Counted from the first letter of the stretch, positions 45,414 to 58,890 are shown. The stretch is 64,000 nucleotides of DNA from Solicoccozyma terricola (GCA_001600875.1 BCLD01000012.1:236978-300977), one strand, 5' to 3'. Numbers and translations: made by a program. Notes: generated by a model from the sequence alone, not told the origin.

Positions 45414-47701
45414 ATGAGACTATCCCTCGTTCGAGCACTCATCGCACCTGCAACTAGATCTTATTCTGCAACTACTGCACTCACAGCATCTCGCCTCGCT
45501 CGTCCAGCTCTGTCGCAACAATCCAGGATGTCTTCTTCCATCGCTGTTCCCACCGACTTTGTGAGTGACAGGAATATGCACGCTCGATGATGGAGGATGG
45601 TGGGAATGATCCTGTTAAACCACCTTTGTCACCATCTTGCCATCGCCTCTCCGCGATACCAACGCTGATATCTTACACCCCCATCCAGAACCATTGTCTC
45701 TACACACCCCTCGCCGAGGCTGACCCAGAGGTCGCAAAGATCATCGAAGATGAGACCTGGAGGCAATTCTCTGGCCTGGAGCTTATCGCTTCCGAGGTGA
45801 GTGTAGCGCAGTCGACAGGGTATGGCTGAGTGGTGTGCGAACGACGAATTCTGATTGCCTGCAACCTCCTTTCACATCCATTTCCAACAATTGCATCATC
45901 GTGGCGGCCGTTCCTGAGCAGAACCTTACCTCCCTCGCCGTTATGGAAGCCAACGGCTCCATGTTGACCAACAAATATTCCGAGGGTCTGCCAGGTGCAC
46001 GTTACTACGGTGGTAACGAGGTGAGCTGTCCGCTTTTAACAGTCTCCCCGCGGCTAGCGTCGGCTAACTAGACACGTGCCAAACCTACTATAGCACATCG
46101 ATATCCTAGAGAACTTGTGCAGGAAGCGTGCCTTGGAGGCTTTCCACCTCGACCCCAAGGTCTGGGGTGTCAATGTCCAGCCATACTCTGGCTCTACCGC
46201 CAAGTAAGTGATTGGTGGTCAAAAATCTGCCCGAATTTCCATTGCTTATTACAAATAAATAAAATCATTCCCACCGCCCAGCTTCGCAGCGTTCACCGCG
46301 CTCATCAACCCCCAAGACAGGATCATGGGTCTTGGGCTCCCAGACGGCGGACATCTTACCCACGGTTACTACACCGCCAAAAAGAAGATCACTTCTTCTT
46401 CCATCTACTTCCAGTCCCTTCCCTACCGAGTCACCCCAGGTACCGGCCTCCTTGATTACGAGCAGCTGACCACCAATGCTGGCTTGTTCAAGCCCAGATT
46501 GATCGTCTGTGGTGCTAGTGCTTACCCAAGGGATTGGGATTACGCTAGGTTGAGGAAGATTGCCGATACCAATGGCAGTTACCTGATGAGCGACATGGCT
46601 CACATCTCCGGTTTGGTCGCTGCCGGCGAGCAGAACCAGCCATTCGAGTTCTGCGACGTTGTCACTACTACTACGTAAGCTGTGATACGGGTGTTGTAAT
46701 TTGGTTTCTCACGGGACTCACCTCTTACCATCTTGCCTGAATCAGCCACAAGACCCTTCGAGGTCCCCGAGCTGGTCTCATCTTCTTCCGAAAGGACAAG
46801 GAGGCCGATCTCGAACAGCGAGTCAACCAGGCCGTCTTCCCTGCTTGTCAGGGCGGACCCCACAACAACGTGAGTTTCTGATTGAATGCTTCAAGGTGTC
46901 GTCCCGCATTTCTGACCGGTTCCTTGATGTTTGGGCCAACCAGACCATCGCCGGTATCGCCGTCGCCCTCAAGCAGGCCGCCGACCCAGCCTTCAAGGCT
47001 TACGCTAAGCAGGTCATCGCCAACGCCAAGACCATTGCAAAGGTCCTCTCCAGCCACGACTACAAGCTCCAGACCGACGGCACCGACAACCACTTGGTGT
47101 TGTGGGATCTCAGGCCTTTGGGTTTGACAGGTAGCAAGATCGAGAAGATCTGTGACGAGGCACATATCACCGTGTGAGTGGCAATTCTGGGACGAGGACG
47201 TCGTGATGGGAGTCGCTGATTTTTATGTGTGCCTTTCGCGTCCATTCGACAGTAACAAGAACGCTGTCCAGGGTGATAGTGAGTAAACAGCCTCCGTTGT
47301 TCAGCTCAACAACCGGTGTTGACTTTTCAATGTTTCACAGCCTCTGCCCAGGTGCCAGGCGGTGTTCGTGTCGGTCTCGCTGCCCTTACTTCCCGATCGA
47401 TGACTGAGGAGCACATGGAAGTCGTTGCATCCTTCCTCCACCGCGCCGTCCAGATCGCCCTCCAGGCCCAGAAGGAGGCCGGTACCAAGCTGCTCAAAGA
47501 CTTCATCGTCGCCTTCAGCGGTAGCGGTGAAGCAAGCAAGCTTTTGGCCCAGCTAAGGAAGGACGTCGTCGAGTTCTCCACCAAGTTCCCGCTTCCTGGT
47601 GTCCCAGACACTGTGAGTACGAGCGCTAACTTGCGCACGATCGAAGTCACTGATCACATAATGTCCTGCAGTCCTCAATCAAGCGACCTGCTGGCTACTA
47701 A
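45414..47701 (+). CDS. SHMT: Serine hydroxymethyltransferase
   Basis: PLP enzyme converting serine and tetrahydrofolate to glycine and methylene-THF. Exon 1 gives an Arg/Ser/Ala-rich leader [20 protein letters not shown], then an internal [11 protein letters not shown] at about 45529. Conserved parts: [62 protein letters not shown], the PLP-lysine in [14 protein letters not shown], and [11 protein letters not shown]. The end reads [22 protein letters not shown] with TAA at 47699-47701. About nine introns. The leader suggests mitochondrial import. The second ATG could start a cytosolic form. All catalytic blocks are intact. Confidence 0.95.
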
Positions 47702-48043
47702 GCTAGGTCATTTCCATTCAAAAGAGAATAGGAACCGACAGTCCTATCACTTGCATGCGGTGTTCAACATTTTCAGGAATATTTACTGAGTCGCTCTCGA
47801 CGAGGACTTGGATATACTTCCATGTGGCTGTCTGATTCTACTCAGACAGCGAGCAGGGTAGAGAGAGAGAGTTGTGCAAATGTAAAGAGAGGATCCCAGA
47901 ATGATCATGAACCATTGGCCATTGTACACCAGTCGCACTTCCCGCCGGCCAGCCGGTATGTTCCGCCCGGCAGGCCTTGCCCGCTGATATCGGCTCGGCG
48001 ACACACAAGAGATGGGATAGGCCAACCCATATAGACGAAAATC
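47702..48043. other. Intergenic SHMT / D-amino-acid oxidase
   Basis: 342 bp: SHMT 3' flank and the oxidase promoter. A palindrome-like CCGGCCAGCCGG at 47944-47955 is visible. No gene seen. Confidence 0.5.
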
Positions 48044-49532
48044 ATGACTGGAGAGCATGTCGTCGTGATTGGCGCAGGTACGCCTGACCAGACAATGTGC
48101 AGCGTGTCTTTGTTGCCCCGGCTAATCATGTCTCTTTCATCGCTGTGGCAGGCGTCATCGGCCTCTCGACCGCCATCGAGGCTGCGAAGAAGGGCTACAA
48201 AGTAACCGTCATCGCAGATCATTTGCCAGGCTATCAGGGTATCGAATATACCAGCATATGGGCAGGGGCACATCACGTCTCCGGCGCCGGTGCCGACGTT
48301 CGACAGCGAAGTGAGCATTCTCTTTTTTTTTTTTTTTTTCTTTTTTTTTTTGTATCATGCAGCTCACCGATCCCTACCTTCCTCTCACTCGGCTCTCAGA
48401 GATGGACCAAGACACATTCCGTGTGATGTGGGAGATGTCGGCGGCAGACTCTCCAGCACAACATTGCTTCCTGAGACAGCCACAGCTGGAATACTTCGTA
48501 GAAGCCAAGACACCCGAGGAGATGTGTTTGGAGACTATGCCGAATGTGAGATTCTGCGAGCTAAAGGCACCTGACCGTGACTGAATCAGGGAATTGCAGT
48601 ATCGGCTGCTGCGATCTGAGGAGCTCCCAAATGGCGTTGAGCAAGGAGCCGCTTTTGACAGTGAGTGGCATGATCCGTGAGGTAGGTAGGATTTGCTCTA
48701 ACCGAAAACCCGATCGCAGCCTTGTCTATCGATACTCCGCGATATCTGCCGTATCTGTCCAATCTCCTGCTCTCCCTGGGCGGCCAGATCATCCAACGGC
48801 ATGTCCAGCACATCTCCCAAATTGTACCACCCATACTGTCCAGTCAGGCTTCTGCAATCATCGTTTGCGCCGGCATAGGGGCTCGTTTTCTTGGGGGCGT
48901 TGAGGACAAGGACGTGTACCCTGTCAGAGGCCAGATCGTCCTAGTGCGAGCTCCGCACATCCGTTTCGGCCGTACCAAGAGCTCTCGAAATGGAACCTGG
49001 ACATGTGGGTACATATTATCTACATTGCCATGGCGTCGATGGACTGACACTTGTCCGTAGACATCATCCCTCGTCGATCAGGCGATGTCATCCTAGGCGG
49101 CTACAAAACAGACAACGACTGGACGTCGACAGCTCAACCGAATCAGACTACTGATATACTCCGACGGTGCCTCGCTCTATGCCCGGAGCTTGTTCCACCT
49201 GAACAGCGAGCGGACCGTTCACAGCCAAATGTCGAGGAACTGCGGAAGCTTGTAATCCAAGAGGGGTGCGGACTCCGTCCTGCTCGCACAGGTGGCGTTC
49301 GACTAGGATGGGAAATGATGACTTATTTCCCCCAATCGACCGCCTTGGTCTACAATTACGGGTAAGTTGACTTCGCCGTTTGCTTGGATTGCGCTCACCA
49401 TCCTCACCTTGCGCCAGGCACGGAGGAGCCGGTTATCAGAGCAGTTGGGGATCAGCGGTGATGTGCATGGCAGAGCTAGAGAAGGCATTGGCTGCTGTAC
49501 GGCGTGCAAGGGATCAATCTTCAAGATTGTGA
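48044..49532 (+). CDS. DAO1: D-amino-acid oxidase, peroxisomal
   Basis: FAD flavoenzyme that deaminates D-amino acids to keto acids, ammonia and H2O2. The dinucleotide motif is split by intron 1: EHVVVIGAG then VIGLSTAIEAAKKGYKVTVI. Next come SIWAGAHHVSGAGADVRQRK, DQDTFRVMWEMS, ELPNGVEQGAAFDTLSIDTP, AIIVCAGIGARFLGGVEDKD, VYPVRGQIVLVRAP, GLRPARTGGVRLGWE and the FAD-binding signature VYNYGHGGAGYQSSWGSAV. The protein ends SRL, a type 1 peroxisomal targeting signal, with TGA at 49530-49532. Intron 2 (48311-48399) holds T17-C-T11; the acceptor at 48399, not the nearer CAG at 48360, keeps the frame. Convergent with the following dehydrogenase (52 bp). Confidence 0.93.
48323..48351 (+). repeat. Poly-T tract in D-amino-acid oxidase intron 2
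   Basis: T17-C-T11 followed by two possible acceptors 39 bp apart. Only the distal one preserves the conserved frame. Confidence 0.9.
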
Positions 49533-49542
49533 TGCTATGGCA

Positions 49543-49600
49543 AACAATGAATCGATTACAGCTTGGCCTTTAACAATGAATCGATTACAGCTTGGCCTTT
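49543..49600. repeat. Perfect 29-bp tandem duplication at convergent gene ends
   Basis: Copies 49543-49571 and 49572-49600 are identical (starting AACAATGAATCG). The right copy contains the last five codons and stop of the dehydrogenase (AKL then TAA). The left copy lies in the 52-bp gap after the oxidase stop. Confidence 0.95.
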
Positions 49601-50819
49601 ACAAGGCTACCTCCATCAACAGGAAGCACGGCACTGAAACGGTTCGAGAAGGTTAGCGGCTAGGTTCCCCTTGAGCATATACACATCTGCATACCCTGTA
49701 ATCCATTCGCCAGCCCGACTGGAGAGGAACAGACAAGTGCCAGCAATGTCTTCTGGAGTACCGATCCGACCAAGTGGAACTCCAGCTATGATGTCCTTTT
49801 CAAAGTCCTTGAGCGTTTGTTTCATCATTTTGGATGCAAAGGGACCGCAGGCAAGCGTGTTGACGTTGATGCCTTCGCGACCAAGACGAGAAGCAAGGAC
49901 TTTCCCAAGGCTGAAATATTTGGGCGCGGGAATGAGTGTTCTTGCCGTATGCTTCGGTAGCCTTGAGCAACTACTTACTGAGCTAGCGCCGCTTTGGAGG
50001 TTGAGTAGGCATAGGTCTCCAAACGCGGAGCGTCGATTCCTTGAACGGACCCGATCTGAGGTGATGCGTAAGACAGGATAGATGGATGCGTCACATTCAT
50101 CATGCTTACGTTGATCACACGTCCGACGCCATCTCGCTCAGCACCCTTCCTTAAAAGAGGGACGAGCTTTTGTGTCAACGTGAAGACTCGGTTAACGTTC
50201 AAGTTCATGACCTGGGAGAACAGGGGTACCATAAGTTAGTGAGTCAACTGAAGCCTTCCGAGGTTGCTCACCTTGGCGAACGCATCATCTGGGTACTCCT
50301 CGAGAGGCGCACCCCAATTGGCACCCGAGTTGTTAACGAGGACGTTGAGGACTGCGACAACAGATCGGTTAGAATGGGAGAGCATGTAGACACTGATTGA
50401 CTCACCCTTCTCCTTGCCTTCGAGCTCCTTCACCAGCCTCACAATATCATCAAACTTGGCCAAATCCGCTGGGAGTGCATAGCAGGAACCTGGACCCATC
50501 TTGTTGAGCCGAGCGGCAGTCTCCTCGCAAACCTGGGCCCCTCGAGAGGCAATGTAGACCTGAAGGTACGAAAAACGGGTTTAACAGATGAACCCACTGC
50601 ATGCCATACTATCGGCTTAGATGTGGATGATTCGGCCCACCTTTGCCCCGTTGGCAACATATCCTGTTGCGATCTGACAACGAACATAGGATGAGCGGCC
50701 CCTCGTGCGTGCAAATCGAGCCACGAGCCACCGGTACCAACCATCTCTCCCACACCCCGGCCACCTCCAGTCACCAAGACGACTTTGCCCTTGACATCGA
50801 ACAGAGTAGCAGCGTCCAT
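49585..50819 (-). CDS. Short-chain dehydrogenase/reductase
   Basis: Classical NAD(P)-dependent SDR of the 3-oxoacyl-reductase/RhlG-like group. It starts MDAATLFDVKGKVVLVTGGG with the TGxxxGxG loop GGGRGVG. Then YIASRGAQVCEET, the NNSG motif in VLVNNSGANWGAPL, VINVSMMNVTHPS, the catalytic YAYSTSK (Tyr and Lys spaced by three), KVLASRLGREGINVNTLACG, and PLGRIGTPEDIAGTCLFLSS. The final exon reads AVLPVDGGSLVKAKL. Seven short exons. The substrate cannot be read from sequence. The stop lies inside the right copy of a 29-bp tandem duplication. Confidence 0.9.
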
Positions 50820-50916
50820 GATCGATGTGTGTATGAGTTGAATGTGGTAAGGAGCTGCTGGATGAGACTGCTGGGTGTAGGTGTGGAGGGGGCCCCCCGG
50901 GTATTGAAAGTGAAGT

Positions 50917-50922
50917 CACGTG
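50917..50922. promoter_or_regulatory. CACGTG box upstream of the SDR gene
   Basis: Hexamer in GTCACGTGC, about 98 bp upstream of the SDR start. Four TAACCGG/AACCGG repeats follow at 50960-51000, toward the neighbouring gene's 3' end. Confidence 0.35.
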
Positions 50923-51042
50923 CATCCAGGTATTAGCCGGGGATGGGGTGGCGGGGTGAATAACCGGAGGGTAGTAACCGGCCAGCGGTTAGTAACCGGT
51001 TGAAGGACCCGAGGAGCCCATACACATCCATCCATCCCCGCC

Positions 51043-52954
51043 TCAAGCTACAAGATTACTCAAGGATGCCTCTACTCTCGCCCTCAGCTTGTCCAACTCA
51101 GCTCTGCCATCCTCTAAGACGTGCTTGCTACTTTCCCACTGATCGTTCCGGACCCCATCGCTGCGCCGTAACAAGCTGCAACTAGTCCACCATGGTTCTC
51201 CAGCATCCGTCTTTATCGTACGGACGGGACAGTAATCTCTGTGCGCCTCAATGACGTGGAGGGACTTGCGAGTGGCGACGCCGGCTCGATCCAGCGAACG
51301 GAAGGTCCACAGTCCGATCTGGCGGTCGCACAACTTGCATACGAGAACATCTGGGACCACAGCAGGAAAATCATTCGTTTGTTCCGAAGAGTCAGTTCGC
51401 TGTTTGGGTTGCCACGCAAAGAAGGCCAGGACAGCGGCGTCTGTAGACAACGACCCCAGGGAGTTTTCCGCTGCTGGCTCGTTGTTGTCGGTGGAGTCGC
51501 TCGGCTGTTGAGCATGTTGGAGGTGTTCCCGGAGGCATTGCGCCTGGTACGAAGTCTGTAGTTTTCAAATGTTCAGAGGGTGCACATAGTGAACGCTCTT
51601 CAAAAATACTAACTATTTCGTACTCAAGCGTCAGAATGCCCTTATTCACCTGGTCATTGGGCGTCACGGTCAGATAATGCTCTTGTAGCTGTGTGGCGAT
51701 GGAGGCAAGTCGAGTTGAGATAATTGGATGGAGAGAAGAGAAGAGTGAGGCATGAATAGATGCTATGAGTGAGAGTGCAAGTAAGCGAGCGGTACTCCGA
51801 GCTGATTAGAGCGAATGCGTGATGATACTCACAAGGTGATTGTTGCTGTTCGTAAGGATGACATCAGCGCACTATATGGCACATTTCTTGGCCACACAAC
51901 TCACGATCCTCCACGGGCATGTGAGATGATGAGCTTGCACGAGCTGCTTAGCCAGCAATGATACGATCTTTGCGCCTAATTCAGAGCAGCCGTTTAGAGA
52001 ATTGTCAAGCTTCTGCTCCTGTCTTGCTCCACATCCGATGCTTGCACAACTCACGCATGTCGCCTTGCAATACGCCACCACCATCCCAGCCTCTGAGAAC
52101 CCACTTGACACTACAACACTTGCACTCCAATCTATCTAGACCGCTGTTGACCCAACCGTTCCGAGCAGCTTCGATTGCAGACAGTGCAGGTGGTTTGGGA
52201 GTGTAAGATGATGGAAGAAACGTGAGCAGACGGGAGTGGTATGCTGAGATGGAGAAGGGTCTGTAGGTGGGGGAGGGGGTACTACGGAGTGCACGGAGCG
52301 CTATCAGCGTGGGATAGGACAACCGAATGGGCTCAGATGACTGACAAGTCGGAGAGAGCAGGACGAGCGTAGACCTCCTTTATTCGTCGCTTCTTGATGC
52401 CGTAGGTTGGTCTATCGGTAGGAGTAACACCTGTAGAGTCCATCGTGCCATCGAATATGGCTCGCATGCGCTTCTGAGGACGGTGGATGAAGCAGAACAA
52501 TTGGATGGATGATTAGAGGGAACGGGGAGGGAGAAATAATAAGTCAGTGGAGGTATGGTGCACCCGCTTTTTCTCTAGAGAATTGCTGAATGTGTTTCTC
52601 ACCCTTGGGAAGTCGTTGAGCAGTCTGTGGAAACGAGGAGAGGCATTTTCTTGTAGCGATTCGACTTTCAAGGAAGGTGCTATCGCATCCAGAGGCATTT
52701 CCTCGTCGTCCTGTAATGGGGGGGGGGGGGGCCGGGGGCGGGACATGTTCAGATTCGCTCAGCAAAAAGGGAAAGATCCACGATCTCACCTCTCCAAGCT
52801 GATCGTATGCTTCTGAGCTCCATGCCGAGTCGACATCTTGGTCGTACATGAAGCGGAAGGCATCGCGAAGATCGCTGTCGACCTCGGCGGGGATGGTGGT
52901 CGCGGTGAAGACGGAGGTGGAGGGAGGGAGCGGGAGGATATGTGTGTCTGGCAT
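51043..52954 (-). CDS. C3HC zinc-finger protein (Rsm1 / NIPA-ZC3HC1 type)
   Basis: Homologue of fission-yeast Rsm1 and animal ZC3HC1, nuclear proteins linked to mRNA export and nuclear-basket binding. The N-terminal exons are disordered (MPDTHILPLPPSTSVFTATT) and contain an acidic patch and a basic KKRRIKE signal. The C3HC domain reads YHSRLLTFLPSSYTPKP, ALSAIEAARNGWVNSG, LECKCCSVKWVL, and after an intron LVQAHHLTCPWR, giving the C-x2-C...H-x3-C ligands. A second related module near the C-terminus has LVCKLCDRQIGLWTF and HVIEAHRDYCPV. It ends EASLSNLVA with TGA at 51043-51045. An intron contains a 14-nt G run (plus strand 52718-52731) that serves as a polypyrimidine tract. Confidence 0.83.
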
Positions 52955-53297
52955 TGATGTGTGCGCTGGTCTGATGTGGTGTGGTAGACGGTGCTGCTGG
53001 TGTTGGTGGTGTGTGTCTTGCGTGGTGGTGACCGTGCTGTGGGAGGGGTGAGGAGTGACTGTGAGGATGTGAACATGAGGTAGTTGATCGGTGTGTGTGT
53101 GTGGGATGTGCCACTGTGAGAAATACCCTCCCTCCCCCCCTCCCCCCTTCCCCCTCCCAATCGACTGGGAATTCGACGAAAGGGAAACACAAAAAGGTGG
53201 CGAGTTCCCCCGTCAACCCCCCCCCGTCTCATCCACATCCATCCACATCAACACACACACACATCCACTTCAAAACACCCCCATCCTCAAAGCAACC
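52955..53297. promoter_or_regulatory. Divergent promoter C3HC gene / histone H3
   Basis: 343 bp with long C/CT-rich tracts (about 53125-53158 and 53216-53225) and a short CA repeat (about 53251-53265) just before the H3 start. No canonical TATA was found. Confidence 0.5.
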
Positions 53298-54668
<1,371 letters not shown>

Positions 54669-55399
54669 ACGGTTCTAGACCGATACCAAGCCTTTGGCGA
54701 CCTGCTCCAAATCATCCTACGACCTCGATGATTGGTCCAGCAAACCCTGGCTTGAAGGCTTGCCCACTCTGGTCCGTCTCCATCTCTCGACCACTAGCTG
54801 GACTTGCAACTACAACGACTGGCTCTTTGTTTTGGTTATCTCCCTTTCCCAGGATAGAGTAATCTTCCTCCCCTTGTTTTCTAGACCTCGGTATTTTTGC
54901 TTTCGCTCCATCTTATCTTTGTTTTGAAGCTTCGTCTTCCCTTTAGTCTGTAGTCGCGACGTTTTTGTGTAATCTTCTTCCACGATCAACTCGATCGTCA
55001 GAGAGAGCATGCAACGAAATGACATAGACTCTTTGCGTGCTACTGTCTGGGTGGCAATAAACGATGTTGTGATTAGTATCTTCTGCCAGTCGTCGCTGCT
55101 CTCGTCATGGTCAATTTGGAATGCATTTAGATTGTTCCCATAAACAAATGCAATCTTCATGTATGCCGATGAGGAAGAAATGGATACCATTCTCAGTCAG
55201 CTCCTCTCCTCTCCTGGAACGATTTGAAATATCTCATCGCCCTTTATTGAAGGCAGGCCGTAAGAGAATCCACTGCGGTTGGTCCAAGAGAACCTACAGT
55301 CAAGACGAGGACACGGCGAATTGGTGGCGATTCAATTGAGGGATTGTGAATTGGGGCAAGGGATTCAAAGCCCTCCTCCTCTTTGCTCCGGAAATCCGG
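54669..55399. other. H3 3' flank
   Basis: 731 bp after the H3 stop. It contains the presumed 3' UTR (T-rich stretches around 54880-54970 and an AATAAA-like ATAAAC at 55056) and no gene. The decayed repeat begins at about 55400. Confidence 0.45.
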
Positions 55400-56140
55400 C
55401 ACGATTCTCCGCCCTTTTCATATAACCACTGCTGCTCTTTGCCACAAGGTAACCCATTTTACATCCCTCTTCATACAAAAAGCGACGTGTTCTCACGTCT
55501 CCACGACCAGCTAGACTGACTCCGGTAAAGTACTCTGGTCAAGGATCTGTGGCAACAATTGAGAGAGTTGGCAAGTCAGCTGGTAGGTCTAATTCCTTAA
55601 TGCCCAACCGACCAAACCCAAGGAGGAGGCTGGCAGCCTCCCAAAAAGCTTGGTTGTCACGAAAGAATAGATGTATCCAGAAAGTGCTCGTTAGCTCCTG
55701 CACGTAGGCTTGCATGGATGCATGAATCGAAGTACAGGTGCCTGATGATCGTCTGAATGAATGATTGCGCGGATTATGTCGTCCATCCAGTAGTCCATGA
55801 GGCCTGGAAAGATGATATCTTTGAAGGCCAAAGCTACGCCGATCTGCTCAGGAGCGGGAGACCCTGTTAGGCCCATTGGCATACGATTGTACGCCATATA
55901 ACCACGGCCGACGACGAAGAAAGCGGTGTCTGGTCTGGAGGGCTTGTCCAATTCGTACGCAAAGAAGGATGCCATTAAGTCGAGGATGTTGAGGTACCTT
56001 TTACCGCTGTGGCGACCGAGGGTTGCTTCGAGATTCCCCGGGAGGAACGGTGGGACGATGGTGGCGGCGTTCAGCGGGCGAAAGTCATGTACCATTCGAT
56101 AGGACGTCAGCGTTGGTGTCAACGGGGCTGGAGCGAGCAC
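55400..56140 (-). mobile_element. Decayed retroelement fragment, left copy
   Basis: This segment resembles 58140-58890 in the same orientation. Matching points include GATTCTCCGCCCTTTTCAT versus GATTCTCTGCCCTTTTCAT, AGTTGGCAAGTCAGCT versus CATTTGGCAAGACAGCT, GGATGCATGA versus AAATGCATGA, and TGGCGACC in both. It includes a reverse-transcriptase fragment. No intact LTRs, gag, integrase or target-site duplication were found. Confidence 0.5.
55691..56140 (-). pseudogene. Ty3/gypsy-type reverse transcriptase fragment
   Basis: A 149-codon open frame whose middle reads RMVHDFRPLNAATI, then RYLNILDLMASFFAYELDKP, RGYMAYNRMPMGLTGSPA and FPGLMDYWMDDIIRA. These are the fingers, palm aspartate, PxGL-like and YxDD motifs of a gypsy-class RT, in order. 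No protease, RNase H or integrase region remains in frame on either side, so this is an isolated remnant. The open frame across about 130 conserved residues suggests a fairly recent loss. Confidence 0.7.
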
Positions 56141-58139
56141 GGAGGGGTTGATTGCATGTGAGCTTATGCCGGATCAATTGACAAATTGAGAAATGCATGG
56201 ATGATGTAGTTGGATAGCGAATCGATTATAGATCGGCCATATTGTGCGCATTCGCTGATGTTGGGATCCAAAATGCCGCATGGATCAAGAAGAATCATGC
56301 AAATTGAACACTGATCTGCTCCGATTCCTCCCTAGACTTTGACTTGTAACCTTTCGTTAGACTGGAGTGAAAGGATAGATCGCAAAGAGAGTGGTAAGTT
56401 TCCTAAGCTCCGAAATCCCGATTACCTTTACCGTTCCGTCAGAGCTGTCATTATCATCGCTTCACTTCAATCAAATTAAAATCAAATCACTCATAAACCG
56501 GATTAATATGTATCCAATATTCACAACGGTCAGGGGACTTCGACCAGTACTATGGAACACGAGCGGTTCTTTCCACAGTACAATTAACGCCATGTAGCGA
56601 GGTTACCTGCGTTTACAGCAAGACTCGCCGATGTCGTCTTACCAACAATGTTTGTGTCAAGCCCTTACGTTTCTTGGAAGACTGATTGAAAGCTATTTAT
56701 TTGCAAGTAGATGCATGTTCATCTTGCAAGGTGTCTTTCTGCAGTCCAGGGATTGTGAGCAATTGGTTTGATATCGCGGGGCAAGAACAAAACCTGGTTG
56801 TACCTGAGTCAAGGAGGCCTGCCCCCTCTACATACCTATCAGTGCGAGCTTTCGGACTTCCTTAGGGTAATCAAGTTCGGTTAATGCCATCCCGATGCCA
56901 ATCAAAAATCCCATTTTGCCACCCAGGAACGAAGAAGCACACTTCTGTGACACGCCGTCGATTAACATTGACCGGCATATAAATGTCCTACGAGTTTACC
57001 AGTCGACAAGCTGGGTTTCCATCATTGCCACCTGTATCTCTCGGGAAGAATGTTATGAAGCCGTCTTTGTGCTGCGATTTCTACGTCACTCTGGAGAGAC
57101 GTTTGGTCTTCCCACGAAAATTCTGGGTGATCCGCAACTAGGCATTTGATTAACTTGTAGGGCATCACACTTGTGCTCGGTGGCATGTGAGCATTCATTT
57201 CTTCGCGAACATAGTCAGCGATACCGTCTTCGCGTGCCAACCGAGCAATACTCTCTCTTCTGACAGTGGCTCCCATATCCAGAAGGATCTCCTAGTTGCC
57301 TTGTGAAGGCCTTCTCTTCGTGGCCCTTTAGTAAAACAAGTCGAAGTGAGAATATATATGGTGTCGATCGCTCCTCTCACTACTAACCAAGAGAAATAGC
57401 AACTCTTCCCACATCCCTCGTGGTCAGGTTTACTTGTTCATAGTTCTCTGTCAGCCACTGTAGCGAAACAGTCGGTTTACCTTGGAAACCTACATAACGG
57501 TCTTATCTCTCTGACACTTCTCAAAAAATATCATGTGCATACCTGCCCTTCTTACGCCGAGGGCGAAGAGAAGTTGTGCCCCATGCCTAAACTACTCCCA
57601 CATGTCATTTATGAACCGCCGAGCTGCGAAGACTACGGCCTTGTATACACCACTGTGTTCTTACGCTGCTATTTGAACTCGTCCGAGTCCAGCAGCAATC
57701 GAATCATTGGCCGCCAATCATCCAGATCCATGGCACTGATACAATTCCAGGGTGCCTGGTCCTGTATGAACCAAGTTGCGGACTTGTAAGTGGGAGTCGA
57801 AGATGGTGATAAGCGAATAATTGTTTACAAACAGGTTTGCAGCTCCATAACAAAACACCAGAACAATAGGCACACCCGTCCCCAATATCCCTTTGCTGTT
57901 CTATTCGTTTTATGGTCCAACTACGGTAACAGGTGGACCTCCATCACCCAATAACAATGGACCTTCACCTCCATATGCCTATTACGGTGCTATCACCATT
58001 ATTATGGGGACCCCAGTCGTTCCAATGACAATGGACATTCATCTCTAACCAAGTTGGAAGTTCCCTCATATCTTACTTCTTTCAAAGTGTACTTCATTTC
58101 TCTTGCCACTGCTCTCAGTGGCAAACCACTATATATTCT
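56141..58139. other. Gene-poor spacer between two retroelement copies
   Basis: About 2 kb without a recognisable gene. Several 60-84-codon frames on both strands (for example 57022-57276 minus) show no similarity. A short region near 57920-57990 repeats AATGGACCT/GGTGGACCTCCAT-like words. Base composition is more AT-rich than in the genes. Confidence 0.5.
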
Positions 58140-58890
58140 GGCAGATTCTCTGCCCTTTTCATGTAGTCTCTCTTTCTCTTCACCAAAAGATGTCAAGATT
58201 CCATTCCTCGCAACATTTAGTCACTACTCAACTAAGTGTCCTCAAGAAGCCCACACGAAGTCTTTGTTCTGGTCGAGTGATTCCTTGCGACAACTAGAAC
58301 ATTTGGCAAGACAGCTAAGCTAGTAAGTCCCATCAAACAATTATCAACTGACCATCCTTGTGTGCCAATACGACCAAGTGCCTGGCAACCTCCGCCAAAG
58401 CCCGGTTGTGACACATATACAAATGCATGAGATACAAGAATAGCTCTAATGTGCCCGCTACGTTGAAATTATGGTCCATATGGAGTTAGCTAGGGACTGC
58501 TGGAATCACAGCGGAATTATGCTCGGTGTATAAGGCAGATGAATACAATCTAAATGCTTTGAAGTATGACCAACCCAAGTAGTAAAGTTGATAAAGGTTG
58601 TGATGCCTCTTCTTAAGCTCGGTAACCGACGCTCTGCAGCAAGGTGGGTGATAGAAAGTATGCTTGGTTGGTCTAGAAGCTGTTGCAGGGCTGTCAGCTC
58701 AATCCTTGTCCGAGCGCGCTGACATGTTACAATTGTGTATGAACTGGAGTAAAGCGGTAGATATATAATTACGGAATAGACGATGAGGTGCTAAGTCCTG
58801 TTGCCAATCCACACAGTTGCACCAGGCAATAACTCTACCAAACCAAATTGGACGATCAACCTTGGTATGGCGACCAATTGTTGGGTAATT
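58140..58890 (-). mobile_element. Decayed retroelement fragment, right copy
   Basis: Diverged partner of 55400-56140, about 2.75-2.85 kb downstream in the same orientation. In the RT region the minus-strand frame still shows YPTIGRH (58860-58880), against ATLGRH in the left copy, but conserved RT residues are otherwise lost. Many differences look like transitions. Confidence 0.4.

Noticed and set aside
48360..48402. Proximal acceptor at 48360 for D-amino-acid oxidase intron 2
   Set aside because: It shifts the frame relative to the preceding exon; the acceptor at 48399 gives ADVRQRK then MDQDTFRVMWE, matching the family.
57022..57380. Two overlapping minus-strand frames in the gene-poor island
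   Set aside because: No recognisable motif and no splice model joining them; length expected by chance.
55400..58440. The two repeat copies as LTRs of one intact element
   Set aside because: Both copies include RT-like sequence and no LTR ends, primer site or target duplication were seen, so they are better read as two truncated copies.
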